64,000 nucleotides of DNA from Ciona savignyi (taxonomy: Eukaryota > Chordata > Ascidiacea > Phlebobranchia > Cionidae): the NCBI GenBank assembly GCA_000149265.1, contig CH002638.1:68771-132770 (forward strand), given 5' to 3'. The position numbers and the translations under genes were made by a program. The notes under the pieces were generated by a model. That model saw only the letters and a program-made list of their open reading frames with translations, ran no database searches and had not been told where the DNA came from. Shown one piece after another: positions 21,006 through 34,244 of this stretch. Every line of letters starts with the position of its first letter. Within the stretch, counting starts at the first letter, position 1.

Positions 21006-23039
21006 ATCATATCATTTTAAAAACATGCACAATGATTTTTTGTGTCACCTGTCTATGTGAAGTAAAAAGTGTCCGTTTACGGTGAAGACCCAGTTAAAAA
21101 ATCACCAGTCTTTCCGACGACACGCGACAGGTTGTGTGGCTGCAGTATATCGTTATCAAGGCAACTGTTTATTTAGTAGGTTTAAGTCACCGTTGCATGC
21201 AAATTAGGCATAGAATCTGTACCGGTATACGTATCGGTCGCGTTAGCAATTCGGCAGTCTATGACTAATTTACAACCAGCCCTTACTTGAACTTATAAAA
21301 TAAACAATTGCCTTGACAACGATATACGACCACACAACCGTGTAAGCCATAACCTATGTTTATTACGATAACGTCTTTTGAACTTAAGATTGTGAGTTGT
21401 TTAGTGGGGCATGATATTTGGTTGATTTTTATTTTATTTTTTGAGAGCATGTTTAAAAAACACGAATCGTTATAAATACGTTTTTTATATAAAAGTTGGT
21501 ATATGAATCAATGGGATACTAGTTTGACCATACGAACGTTCTATTTCGTTCAATAATTTTTTACCAGGCTAAGACCGTTTTTGTACATAGTTGGTATCTG
21601 GGTCGGCCGCGTTAACCATTCGGCTCAAATGCTTACGTTCTAACTCCTCTCTCAAACACCTTTTAAACAAAAATTGAACAATTTTCCAGCCCATGTCGAT
21701 TGTATTTTTTTTATCGACTCAGCTTGTTGCTAAAACCGTTTTGTTCGCTATATGTATTGGTCGCGTCAACCATTCGGCCACACGACCGTACATGTTCAGC
21801 CAATGTGAAACTGCCTCGGGCTAATCCTGATGGTTCGATAGCGACATCTTTTGATCAATGGAAAATTTTCGAATTGCCCAAACTTTGCCGTTGTAAATTT
21901 CTACCTAATATTTTCTACCAAACTTTGCCGCCGTGAATTTCCACCCAGCATAAATAAAACACGTCACTAATTTATTAAGCAGCTATTTTCCTGGAAACAT
22001 AATTTTGAATTATTGATGACGAAATCTTCTGAGATAATGTTGCAATTTGGGTTTCGCGCACGTGTGTTTTTACATAATATCTCGCGCGAACTGACTACCA
22101 GCGCGAGGTAATTTGATAATCTCATGTGTTATACCGATCTTACATTTTTCCATTCATCTGGGAAAACAGGGATAACCATAACGCGACGCGCTTTATATAG
22201 CAACATTGGAGCGGTGTGTACTCTTTAACCTTTACGGCATGTAAAATAAGTTTATTGTGATTAGACCTATAGAAACATGTTAAACTCATAGATAAAGACT
22301 GTAAGAGTTGAAATAACTACGAGAAAAAATTGAATTAGATCTATAACGTTGTGAGACTAAAAACTATGCTAAAACTACATATAACGTTGTACTTAAACAT
22401 AAAACGTTTTAAAAATAGAAACAGCCATACGGGTAACTTACATCAACCAAGCAGACAATATTGTATGGGTACCTTGGCGACTCGACGACTGTCACGTGGT
22501 ATTCTGGCGGATAACAAGATTTCTTAGATTTTATTCTCGACAGTAGAAAAAAACACAAGGCGTTAAGACACTGTTATGATTTAGATTCGAGCACACTCCA
22601 TAGGGCTGATGTAGATACTTGAGTGTGTTGTATAAGATACAGATAGCACTTGGTTTTAGTTCAACCCATTATTCTATTGGGCCCAAGTTTGGGCTTCGCA
22701 GAAGGACATAGGCGACTAATTTTGGTCCAATCAACTTTTTACTGGCATTTCAAGCCGCTATATCAACCACATGAGTTTCCACCCTTAATTGCAACACATG
22801 CGTTTTCTCCTATAACAAAAACGAAGTTCACGTAATGGAAAGCCACCACCGCACACCAAGTAAATACAGTGGGCCGGGTCATACGCCAGGTGCAGAATTC
22901 CCATGGCTATTTAATATTTCATTGCTTACACAACAACCTATTTTATATCTATGAACAGTCGTCGTATAACTATGTGTTTTTTATTACTGTTTACCATCTC
23001 TATCATATTTCAGTATAATAATATTTGTCCGATTGATTA

Positions 23040-23345
23040 GTTTGGTGGGTTATTGCGAACCCTTTTAGTCAAAGGGTTTCAGGTTCAAATCTGGTCGCTA
23101 GCTAGTCGGTTGTGTCATTGGGCAAGGCAATTAACGGACATTGCCTAAACCCAGCGGATTAAAGGGTTCTACCAAATTAAAGGAACATGGCTCATCATAT
23201 ACAACACACTGCAATAGCTCCGGTAACCCGACGGTAGGCGCGAGGTGATCTGACGATTACCCATGTGTTAACCTCCTTGGTTTTCGCATTCCCGAGTTCA
23301 AAAATGAACCACATACCCTATCCTATCCGTATAGCTCTCCTAATT
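23040..23345 (+). repeat. Full-length-like SINE in copy A (shared with C)
   Basis: It starts with the tRNA-like head TTTGGTGGGTTATTGCGAA and box B GGTTCAAATCTGGTCGCTAG, then the usual body. The orthologous copy in C is at 31765-32060. Confidence 0.75.
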
Positions 23346-23586
23346 TGAATACGTACACTCAATTTATAAACGCGGTTGTAACTTTGTTTGACTTTTTTGT
23401 TAACCGTACTAAGTTTCGAACCCATGGTCGTCTGGTCATTAAAATCGTTTTTGTATAAAAATATTTATAGGAAAGGTATATAAAACGGTCGTGTTAAGCA
23501 TTCGGTCACATAACCGTTTGGTGGTCACCTTTCACCCGACCAAGAGGGTCGTCATTGGACTCTTTATACGCCAGGAGAGCGCAACT

Positions 23587-23884
23587 CCGGCCGGTTGGCT
23601 AAACGGTTAAGTGCGTCGCCTTTCAATCGAAAGGTTGCTGGTAAGAAACTAGTCGCTAGTTAGTCGGTTGTGTCCTTAGGCAAGGCACTTTACGTACGTT
23701 GCCTGAACCCAGCGGAATAATGGGTTCTACCAAATTGAAGGAACGTGTCTATCATATACAACACACTGCAATAGCTCCGGTAACCCGACGATGGGCGCGA
23801 GGTGATCTGACGATTGCCCGTGTGTTAACCCCCTTGGTTTTCCCATTCACGGGGATAAAGATGAATATCCTATCCTATCCTCCT
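23587..23884 (+). mobile_element. Young SINE, exact insertion readable (298 bp)
   Basis: It begins CCGGCCGGTTGGCTAAACGG (A-box TGGCTAAACGG) and ends with a short TATCC-type tail. The target AACT is duplicated at 23583-23586 and 23885-23888. Copy C reads GCGCAACTTCTCTAGTC without interruption near 32306. This copy defines the family boundaries: tRNA-related head, central body and a pentamer-repeat tail. Confidence 0.85.
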
Positions 23885-23908
23885 AACTTCTCTAGTCAGT
23901 GGGCCAGA

Positions 23909-26570
23909 ACACTATATATCATGTTTGATATCTAATTTCTAAGTAACTGGCATCACTTATTACAGTCGGTTGCGTAATGAGTTACTGAGTAACTTGCTGG
24001 GAACTCAAGATATGTTTAAGCACGTAAATTATAGCAACATTCTTATAAGACACCACGTATCACCAACCGGTCGCGCCAAGACTAACGAATCGTCATTTCG
24101 TTTTTACCACGTGGTTCGGTGACAGGCCGTCTGGCGCTAGGGCCATTACTAAAAATAGGAAAAGAGAGGAAACTTATCAATAAAACTATGGAAACTAGTT
24201 CTTACCCCCTACCCCCCAAAAAATGTAACCCTTTAGGCTTTAACTAACCTTTTTATTAATTTTTTAACCCTTTAACTAACCCTAACGGCGTAACTTCAAC
24301 CCCATGTTTAAAACTAACTCAAATAACCTAATATTCTATTTCCCAGAAATAAATATAGGAATTGTGATATATTTGGGCCAAGGAAGTGCTATGGATTTTA
24401 TAAATCTTCCTCACTTGAAATTAGTTTTATTTGCTGTTTTTTGATGATCTGTTACTATACTTGTTAAGGCTAACTAGCATACATAAATAAAAAAAAAACT
24501 GATAATAATGCTCTTAATTTCAATTGTAATAACATCCTAAACGGGGTGAAAATTTTAAGTGGGAAACTACAACGGAAAGTTGTAACCGTGCAGGATTTGG
24601 TTCAATCAGCTTGTAGTAGATGGGTTTGATTCCTGTCACATAGGGCAAGGCTGGGTTCACTATTCATGGGGTAACACTAAAGGGAGGAAAGAGGGAAGAA
24701 GGAAAAAAATGAAAAAAATATATATTTAGCCTTCCCCCAATACTAATTTTAGCTCCAAATCTAACCTTAAGTGTAACACTAAAAAAAGCACCCACCCTAA
24801 TTTTGATTAGGTTTGATCTAAGATTACCAAGGTATTGAATTATATTTAACTATAGTGAACTTACACCAAAAGAAACTTTGTTTCTTTAAGTGGATGAGAT
24901 AAAATATGATAAATTATAATTAAAAAATGCAAAAACAGTAGAGTTGCTTTAATTAACGAAAAGCCAATTTTTGGTACCAAATAAAGCAATAATTCGCGCC
25001 CGCAAAACCCAAGGGCAATTGAACAATATTCAACTAATTGTAACGTAAATTAAAATCAAATTTTCGTTAATTGATGCGAAATTGTACTGAGAATATTTCT
25101 TATGTGGAATCTATAACTGAGATTTTTGCATTTTCGTGTATAACAACCAGTAATACACACTCCAAGAAAGAAAGTCTAAACTCTTTACTTTATATTAATT
25201 GCAAACCACACTGATTATGGTACAAGCACATTATCCCTTTAAATTCATTTTTGAAATATTGTAAAGATTTATTTTGTTGAATGATTACAAAAACAATTTT
25301 GTTGAATTATTGTAAAAATTGATTTTGTTGAATTATTGTTAAAATGATTTTGTTGAATTATTGTAAAAATGATTTTGTTGAATTATTGTAAAGATTAATA
25401 TTTTTGATTTATTTGAAAGCTATTTTAGTTAATTATTTACCAATTTTACTTAACTGTGAACATTTATGATTCGTAAAAATAATGAATGTCGCATTTATCC
25501 CATTTTACTGCTTGTAAATGTACTGTTTGCTATTAGCATACATTTAACGCTACGGGTTATTTATAAAATGACCATAAATTATAGTGAAGTCTAAGTAAGC
25601 ATACTTAGTAGCAACGCACCAAAGTATCTAGTTTACGGCTGTTGGCTGCCCAACCCAAAGTGGTAAATATTGTTAAGTGGGTGGAATTTAAACCGTTGAT
25701 CTATTCAAATAGCGGACAGGATGTGACAAAGTGGTCCCTCGTTAGCACATTTAAATTATTAACTATTTTGCCAATTCAAAATGAGGGTTTAGTGTAGACG
25801 AATGGTTAATGCGACTGATATACCGATTCATGTACAAAAAACGGTATTAGTGACGAGCCTATCACAGGTTCGAAATTTGTCTCGTTTAAATAAAAGTCAA
25901 AATGGAGGTATCTCAACCAACTAAAAGCGGCGAGGGTTTAAGGTAGCTCCAGTTTTGTTATGTTAATTTGGCTTTATATTGCATGAACCCAGCGGATTAA
26001 TGGGTTCTATCAATTTTAAGGAACGTGTCCATCATATACAACACACTGCAATAGCTCCGGTAACCCGACGATGGGCGCGAGGTGATCTGACGATTGCCCG
26101 TGAGTTAACCCCCTGCATTTCCCATTAAAGGCGATAAATATGAATATCTCATCATATCATTTTAAAAACATGCACAATGATTTTTTGTGTCACCTGTCTA
26201 TGTGAAGTAAAAAGTGTCCGTTTACGGTGAAGACCCAGTTAAAAAATCACCAGTCTTTCCGACGACACGCGACAGGTTGTGTGGCTGCAGTATATCGTTA
26301 TCAAGGCAACTGTTTATTTAGTAGGTTTAAGTCACCGTTGCATGCAAATTAGGCATAGAATCTGTACCGGTATACGTATCGGTCGCGTTAGCAATTCGGC
26401 AGTCTATGACTAATTTGCAACCAGCCCTTACTTGAACTTATAAAATAAACAATTACCTTGCCAACGATATACAACCACACAACCGTGTAAGCCATAACCT
26501 ATGTTTATTACGATAACGTCTTTTGAACTTGAGATTGTGAGTTGTTTAGTGGGGCATGATATTTGGTTGA
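23909..26570 (+). repeat. Long repeat unit, copy B (truncated at its right end)
   Basis: Starts within the unit at AACACTATATATCATG, joined to a MITE fragment shared with copy C, and stops abruptly at 26570 where rDNA begins. It is nearly identical to copy C over about 2.6 kb and clearly closer to C than to A. Both lack the 448-bp MITE and the 2-kb element. Confidence 0.85.
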
Positions 26571-27049
26571 AAACATCCCCGGAGCCTTCCCCGGGAAGAT
26601 CTTAATTGAATCTCGGAGCGACGATCAGACTCACCAGCGTCACATCGTCATCGTTCGTGGAGCCAGCGCCTCCTTGCAGAAGGAGAGGAGTTTGCAAGCG
26701 AAGGTCAGGGAAGAGAGCGATCTGGAAGCCGCCATCGGGTTTGCCAAGTATGGGAGNNNNNNNNNNNNNNNNNNNNNNNNNNNNNNNNNNNNNNNNNNNN
26801 NNNNNNNNNNNNNNNNNNNNNNNNNNNNNNNNNNNNNNNNNNNNNNNNNNNNNNNNCCGCGCCTGGTGCCGGCGAGCGTTAACGCGTTCTGCCGGGTCAC
26901 GCCTCTTGTCGGCCCGCCGCGTCGGTGAAGGGTTTTCCGATCTCGCGAGAGCGAGTAAAGCGGTCGAGTGACGGTGGTGCGTTCGGAACGCACGCGACGA
27001 AGGCTACCCATGCCCCGTCGCGGAGTCCCCGAGAAGGGACGTCCGAAGT
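26571..27049 (+). other. rDNA spacer (probable 5' external transcribed spacer), with a 100-N gap
   Basis: GC-rich sequence unlike its surroundings, running directly into the 18S start. Bases 26757-26856 are N, a gap of conventional size. The assignment as external transcribed spacer rests on position and composition. Confidence 0.65.
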
Positions 27050-27536
27050 TACCTGGTTGATCCTGCCAGTAGTCATATGCTTGTCTCAAAGATTAAGCCA
27101 TGCAAGTCTAAGTACGAGCTCTCGTACAGTGAAACTGCGAATGGCTCATTAAATCAGTTATGGTTCATTTGATCGTACAGTTTACTTGGATAACTGTGGT
27201 AATTCTAGAGCTAATACATGCGAGAAGCGCCGACCTCGCGGGAGGCGTGCATTTATCAGACCAAAAACCGGCCGCGTCTTCGGGCGCGTTCGCCTTGGTG
27301 ACTCTGGATAACTTTGCGGATCGCACGGTCTAGCACCGGCGACGGATCATTCAAGTGTCTGCCCTATCAACTTTCGTCGGTACGGTATTTGCCTACCGAG
27401 GTTCTTACGGGTGACGGGGAATCAGGGTTCGATTCCGGAGAGGGAGCCTGAGAAACGGCTACCACATCCAAGGAAGGCAGCAGGCGCGCAAATTACCCAT
27501 TCCCGACGCGGGGAGGTAGTGACGAAAAATAACAAT
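27050..27536 (+). rRNA. 18S small-subunit rRNA, 5' fragment (about 487 nt)
   Basis: It begins with the universal eukaryotic 18S start TACCTGGTTGATCCTGCCAG and continues through GCAAGTCTAAGTACGAGC and TGGTAATTCTAGAGCTAATA to GAGGTAGTGACGAAAAATAA. There it is cut off and replaced by the long repeat (copy C). A full gene would be about 1.8 kb, so some three quarters are missing. Either an inserted rDNA fragment or an assembly misjoin. Not functional as it stands. Confidence 0.95.
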
Positions 27537-30500
27537 GATTACAGTCGGTTGCGTAATGAGTTACTGAGTAACTTGCTGGGAACTCAAGATATGTTTAAGC
27601 ACGTAAATTATAGCAACATTCTTATAAGACACCACGTATCACCAACCGGTCGCGCCAAGACTAACGAATCGTCATTTCGTTTTTACCACGTGGTTCGGTG
27701 ACAGGCCGTCTGGCGCTAGGGCCATTACTAAAAATAGGAAAAGAGAGGAAACTTATCAATAAAACTATGGAAACTAGTTCTTACCCTACCCCCCAAAAAT
27801 GTAACCCTTTAGGCTTTAACTAACCTTTTTATTAATTTTTTAACCCTTTAACTAACCCTAACGGCGTAACTTCAACCCCATGTTTAAAACTAACTCAAAT
27901 AACCTAATATTCTATTTCCCAGAAATAAATATAGGAATTGTGATATATTTGGGCCAAGGAAGTGCTATGATTTTATAAATCTTCCTCACTTGAAATTAGT
28001 TTTATTTGCTGTTTTTTGATGATCTGTTACTATACTTGTTAAGGCTAACTAGCATACATAAATAAAAAAAAAACTGATAATAATGCTCTTAATTTCAATT
28101 GTAATAACATCCTAAACGGGGTGAAAATTTTAAGTGGGAAACTACAACGGAAAGTTGTAACCGTGCAGGATTTGGTTCAATCAGCTTGTAGTAGATGGGT
28201 TTGATTCCTGTCACATAGGGCAAGGCTGGGTTCACTATTCATGGGGTAACACTAAAGGGAGGAAAGAGGGAAGAAGGAAAAAAATGAAAAAAATATATAT
28301 TTAGCCTTCCCCCAATACTAATTTTAGCTCCAAATCTAACCTTAAGTGTAACACTAAAAAAAGCACCCACCCTAATTTTGATTAGGTTTGATCTAAGATT
28401 ACCAAGGTATTGAATTATATTTAACTATAGTGAACTTACACCAAAAGAAACTTTGTTTCTTTAAGTGGATGAGATAAAATATGATAAATTATAATTAAAA
28501 AATGCAAAAACAGTAGAGTTGCTTTAATTAACGAAAAGCCAATTTTTGGTACCAAATAAAGCAATAATTCGCGCCCGCAAAACCCAAGGGCAATTGAACA
28601 ATATTCAACTAATTGTAACGTAAATTAAAATCAAATTTTCGTTAATTGATGCGAAATTGTACTGAGAATATTTCTTATGTGGAATCTATAACTGAGATTT
28701 TTGCATTTTCGTGTATAACAACCAGTAATACACACTCCAAGAAAGAAAGTCTAAACTCTTTACTTTATATTAATTGCAAACCACACTGATTATGGTACAA
28801 GCACATTATCCCTTTAAATTCATTTTTGAAATATTGTAAAGATTTATTTTGTTGAATGATTACAAAAACAATTTTGTTGAATTATTGTAAAAATTGATTT
28901 TGTTGAATTATTGTTAAAATGATTTTGTTGAATTATTGTAAAAATGATTTTGTTGAATTATTGTAAATATTAATATTTTTGATTTTTTTAAAGCTATTTT
29001 AGTTAATTATTTACCAATTTTACTTAACTGTGAACATTTATGATTCGTAAAAATAATGAATGTCGCATTTATCCCATTTTACTGCTTGTAAATGTACTGT
29101 TTGCTATTAGCATACATTTAACGCTACGGGTTATTTATAAAATGACCATAAATTATAGTGAAGTCTAAGTAAGCATACTTAGTAGCAACGCACCAAAGTA
29201 TCTAGTTTACGGCTGTTGGCTGCCCAACCCAAAGTGGTAAATATTGTTAAGTGGGTGGAATTTAAACCGTTGATCTATTCAAATAGCGGACAGGATGTGA
29301 CAAAGTGGTCCCTCGTTAGCACATTTAAATTATTAACTATTTTGCCAATTCAAAATGAGGGTTTAGTGTAGACGAATGGTTAATGCGACTGATATACCGA
29401 TTCATGTACAAAAAACGGTATTAGTGACGAGCCTATCACAGGTTCGAAATTTGTCTCGTTTAAATAAAAGTCAAAATGGAGGTATCTCAACCAACTAAAA
29501 GCGGCGAGGGTATTAGGTAGCTCCAGTTTTGTTATGTTGATTTGGCTTTATATTGCCTGAACCCAGCGGGATTTATGAGTTCTATCAAATTTAAGGAACG
29601 TGTCTATCACATACAAAACACAACGCAATAGCTCTGGTGACCCGACGATGGGTGCGAGGTGATCTGACGATTGCCCGTGAGTTAACCCCCTGCATTTCCC
29701 ATTAAAGGCGATAAATATGAATATCACATCATATCATTTTAAAAACATGCACAATGATTTTTTGTGTCACCTGTCTATGTGAAGTAAAAAGTGTCCGTTT
29801 ACGGTAAAGGCCCAGTTAAAAAATCACCAGTCTTTCCGACGACACGCGACAGGTTGTGTGGCTGCAGTATATCGTTATCAAGGCAACTGTTTATTTAGTA
29901 GGTTTAAGTCACCGCTGCATGCAAATTAGGCATAGAATCTGTACCGGTATACGTATCGGTCGCGTTAGCAATTCGGCAGTCTATGACTAATTTGCAACCA
30001 GCCCTTACTTGAACTTATAAAATAAACAATTACCTTGCCAACGATATACAACCACACAACCGTGTAAGCCATAACCTATGTTTATTACGATAACGTCTTT
30101 TGAACTTGAGATTGTGAGTTGTTTAGTGGGGCATGATATTTGGTTGATTTTTATTTTATTTTTTTATTTTTTGAGAGGCCATGTTTAAAAAACACGATCG
30201 TTATAAATACGTTTTTTATATAAAAATTGGTATATGAATCAATGGGATAACCGTTTGACCATACGAACGTTCTATTTCGTTCAATAATATTTTACCAGGC
30301 TAAGACCGTTTTTGTACATAGTTGGTATCTGGGTCGGCCGCGTTAACCATTCGGCTCAAATGCTTACGTTCTAACTCCGCTCTCAAACACCTTTTAAACA
30401 AAAATTGGAACAATTTTCCTGCCCACGTCGATTGTATTTTTTTTATCGACTCAGCTTGTTGCTAAAACCGTCTTGTTCGCTATATGTATTGGTCGCGTCA

Positions 30501-32310
30501 ACCATTCGGCCACACGACCGTACATGTTCAGCCAATGTGAAACTGCCTCGGGCTAATCCTGATGGTTCGATAGCGACATCTTTTGATCAATAGAAAATTT
30601 TCGAATTGCCCAAACTTTGCCGTTGTAAATTTCCACCTAACATTTTCTACCAAACTTTGCCGCCGTGAATTTCCACCCAGCATAAATAAAACACGTCACC
30701 ATTTATTAAGCAGCTATTTTCCTGGAAACATAATTTTGAATTATTGATGACGAAATCTTCTGAGATAATGTTGCAATTTGGGTTTCGCGCACGTGTGTTT
30801 TTACATAATATCTCGCGCGAACTGACTACCAGCGCGAGGTAATTTGATAATCTCATGTGTTATACCGACCTTACATTTTTCCATTCATCTGGGAAAACAG
30901 GGATAACCATAACGCGCTTTATATAGCAACATTGGAGCGGTGTGTACTCTTTAACTTTTACGGCGTGTAAAATAAGTTTATTGTGATTAGACCTATAGAA
31001 ACATGTTAAACTAATAGATAAAGACTGTAAGAGTTGAAATAACTACGAGAAAAAATTGAATTAGATCTATAACGTTGTGAGACTAAAAACTATGCTAAAA
31101 CTACATATAACGTTGTACTTAAACATAAAACGTTTTAAAAATAGAAACAGCCATACGGGTAACTTACATCAACCAAGCAGACAATATTGTATGGGTACCT
31201 TGGCGACTCGACGACTGTCACGTGGTATTCTGGCGGATAACAAGATTTCTTAGATTTTATTCTCGACAGTAGAAAAAAACAAAAGGCGTTAAGACACTGT
31301 TATGATTTAGATTCGAGCACACTCCATAGGGCTGATGTAGATACTTGAGTGTGTTGTATAAGATACAGATAGCACTTGGTTTTAGTTCAACCCATTATTC
31401 TATTGGGCCCAAGTTTGGGCTTCGCAGAAGGACATAGGCGACTAATTTTGGTCCAATCAACTTTTTACTGGCATTTCAAGCCGCTATATCAACCACATGA
31501 GTTTCCACCCTTAATTGCAACACATGCGTTTTCTCCTATAACAAAAACGAAGTTCACGTAATGGAAAGCCACCACCGCACACCAGGTAAATACAGTGGGC
31601 CGTGTCATACGCCAGGTGCAGAATTCCCATGACTATTTAATATTTCATTGCTTACACAACAACCTATTTTATATCTATGAACAGTCGTCGTATAACTATG
31701 TGTTTTTTATTACTGTTTACCATCTCTGTCATATTTTAGTATAATAATATTTGTCCGATTGATTAGTTTGGTGGGTTATTGCGAACCCTTTTAGTCAAAG
31801 GGTTTCAGGTTCAAATCTGGTCGCTAGCTAGTCGGTTGTGTCATTGGGCAAGGCAATTAACGGACATTGCCTAAACCCAGCGGATTAAAGGGTTCTACCA
31901 AATTGAAGGAACATGTCTTATCGTATACAACACACTGCAATAGCTCCGGTAACCCGACGGTGGGCGCGATGTGATCTGCAACAGCCCGTGTGTTAACCCC
32001 CTTGGTTTTCCCATTCCCCAGTTCAAACATGAATCACATATCCTACCCTATCCGTATAGCTCTCCTAATTTGAATACGTACACTCGATTTATAAACGGGG
32101 TTGTAACTTTTTTTGACTTTGTTAACTAGGCTTAGTTTCGAACCCATGGTCAGCTTGTCATTAAAAACGTTTTTGTATACAAATATTTATACGAAAGGTA
32201 TATAAAACGGTCGTGTTAAGCATTCGGTCACATAACCGTTTGGTAGTAACCTTTTCACCCGACCAAGAGGGTCGTAATTGGATTCTTTATACGCCAGGAG
32301 AGCGCAACTT
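27537..32310 (+). repeat. Long repeat unit, copy C
   Basis: Begins GATTACAGTCGGTTGCG directly after the 18S fragment and runs collinear with copy A to the GCGCAACTTCTCTAGTC site. It lacks A's three insertions. Within it the SINE near 29550 has diverged from B. No coding sequence is conserved. Confidence 0.85.
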
Positions 32311-33392
32311 CTCTAGTCAGTGGGCCAGATGTGGAAAATGAAGTTTTTGGTGGGCCGAATTATTTCATAAATAGTATTTAATATCTTAACTCTTTCACTC
32401 CCGGCCAAATGCATTAATTCAAACATGCTCGTCCCGCAGTGTTTTTTACAATTTTTAGTCATTTTCAAATTAGCACAGTTTTTCTAAAGTTTATGCTATG
32501 ATTTAATATTTAGTATGGTTGGAAAGATAATTTATCCCTCTTTTAAACAAGCTGCACATCTAAAATCTACCTCTAATAAAGAATATATTATGTAAACTTT
32601 AGTGAACACCACTTTTTATGCAAAGAAAATTCTGCTCGACTTTGAAAAATTTGAGGTGCACTGACAAACGAAATACTCACTTATTATTGGAATGCCCAAA
32701 TGATATGAAAATTGGAATGTAGATTGTCCTAATAGTTTTTGTACTCAGTAAAATTCGAACTGTATTTTTATCTTCAGTAGTTTTTTTACTATTTGTAATT
32801 GTAATTCGAGCTCTCAGCAGGACGCTCTCAGCAGGCACAGCCGGGTTCATGCTTTGGTGAACACGCGGCGTACCGCCCGTGGCGAAAACGTCACCAATGC
32901 TCTCCTTTTTATCTCAACGGCACGTAATTTACAGAGAATGTAAAGAAAGACTTGCTTGACAAAAAGAGCTTCTCTGCAAGTTAACACGACTCCTATTGGC
33001 TGAGTTAGTCACGTGTAAATTCGTGTAAAATCGATAGAAATAAGAGGCGAAGCCTTGAAAAAGAAAGGCTATCACTCCTCGCATTTTTAATATTTCTCCA
33101 CGATAATCACAGAGAATAAAATATAGGGTTTCCTTGATCGAATGAGCCATAGCTGAGGTCTCTACCATTACGCATTGCGGAGAAATCGTTTTTTAGATTT
33201 GTATCCATTTATGGACAGACGGGATACCATGTTTTCCCACCAACTCGCCATATATGGCGAGTTGGGAGGGAAAGAGTTAATTACAGAGTATGGTTAGATA
33301 CAGTCCACGGGCGGATCCGTTACAGGATATGGTTAGATATAGTCTGCGGGCAGGTCAAATCCCGTCACGGGCCGTATGTTGCCCATGCATGA
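32306..33392. mobile_element. hAT-like MITE split by a TTAA element
   Basis: Left part CAACTTCTCTAGTCAGTGGG and right part ending GTTGCCCATGCATG belong to the same MITE family as 60206-60379. They are separated by the insertion at 32390-33276. The right-hand copy also shows an internal duplication of the TATGGTTAGATA segment. Confidence 0.65.
32390..33276. mobile_element. 887-bp TTAA-flanked element (piggyBac-like MITE)
   Basis: TTAA is duplicated at 32386-32389 and 33277-33280, and uninterrupted family members read ATATCTTAATTACAG across the site. The ends are CTCTTTCACTCCC and, complemented, CTCTTTCCCTCCC. A perfect palindrome (CAACTCGCCATA and its complement TATGGCGAGTTG) lies about 13 bp inside the right end. 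TTAA targets and such ends suit piggyBac-type elements. No transposase. Confidence 0.8.
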
Positions 33393-34029
33393 TTTGCGTA
33401 AATATGTGGTAAAAAACTTGAATTTTAATACACGGTTAAAATTATAACCGATAGTTCAGCAAACCGCCAGCTAAGAATTCCGCCACGATTTGCGTTTTAT
33501 CATTAACCGCATGCGTTATGCGTCCGGTATGTTGCAGTGTTTCTCATCAATAAACCATATCTCATGTTTGATATCTCATTTGTATAAGTAACCGGTATCA
33601 CTGATTACAGTCGGTTGCGTAAATGGAGAGTATCTTGGAAACTCCCGGTAGATTACGTCATTTTTTTGCTGTTTACATTTCTGTGAGTAACCTCGACAAA
33701 ACATTTATATTTTTACTTCGAAATTTTTTTTTTATATTTGTACATGAAAAAAATATTATATTTTTACCTTAAAAAACATTTTTATTTTTAGATCATTTAT
33801 TATATCTTATTCGAAGACAATGTTTAAGAATAATGCTAACATTTATAAAACATTTTTTCATTGAACTTTTATGTTATATTTATATTTCTACTTTCAATTT
33901 ATGTATTTATTTAAATGAAAAAAACGAATGGGAGTTATTACATTGGCAATGTTCAGGTGACGTATTGTGCATTGTCGGTTTATCAGAGGTATTGCACTGT
34001 GTTGTATATATGATTGATACTTTTGTTTA

Positions 34030-34130
34030 ATAGAAACCATTAACCCACTGGGTTCATGCGATGTCGTCTTAGTGTCATGACTAAGGATATAACAAACTTG
34101 CTGGCGTCTGGTTTCGATGCCGTAACGTTT
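34030..34130 (-). repeat. Degenerate SINE head
   Basis: Minus-strand copy recognised from AACCCAGTGGGTTAATGG and a box-B-like segment. Truncated. Confidence 0.5.
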
Positions 34131-34244
34131 CATCTGAGACCGACAACATTTTTACCTTTGCTAACCGATCAACTGACCGCTTCGGAAACGATTAAGTACT
34201 GCGTTCGACCATCTGATCTTAATGTCCGACCGCCCGCTCTAATG

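Larger units (their letters stand above)
16200..23908 (+). repeat. Long repeat unit, copy A
   Basis: First and most complete copy of a non-coding unit that recurs as B (23909-26570), C (27537-32310) and D (scattered in 33470-37935). A carries three insertions absent from B and/or C: a 448-bp hAT MITE (16620-17067), a 2-kb inverted-repeat element (17212-19233) and a SINE (23587-23884). Landmarks in order are ACAGTCGGTTGCGTAATGAG near 16348, a 25-bp minisatellite at 20108-20250, the GCGACATCTTTTGATCAATG block near 21840, and TTCACGTAATGG near 22828. No ORF is conserved along it. Confidence 0.85.

Noticed and set aside
22650-22835. 61-codon ORF identical in copies A and C (31376-31561)
   Set aside because: Identity is explained by the duplication. 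There is no homology, splice context or conservation of the frame in copy D.
26563-27152. Several ORFs across the rDNA spacer and 18S start
   Set aside because: They run through N bases and a ribosomal RNA gene; open frames in GC-rich rDNA are expected by chance.
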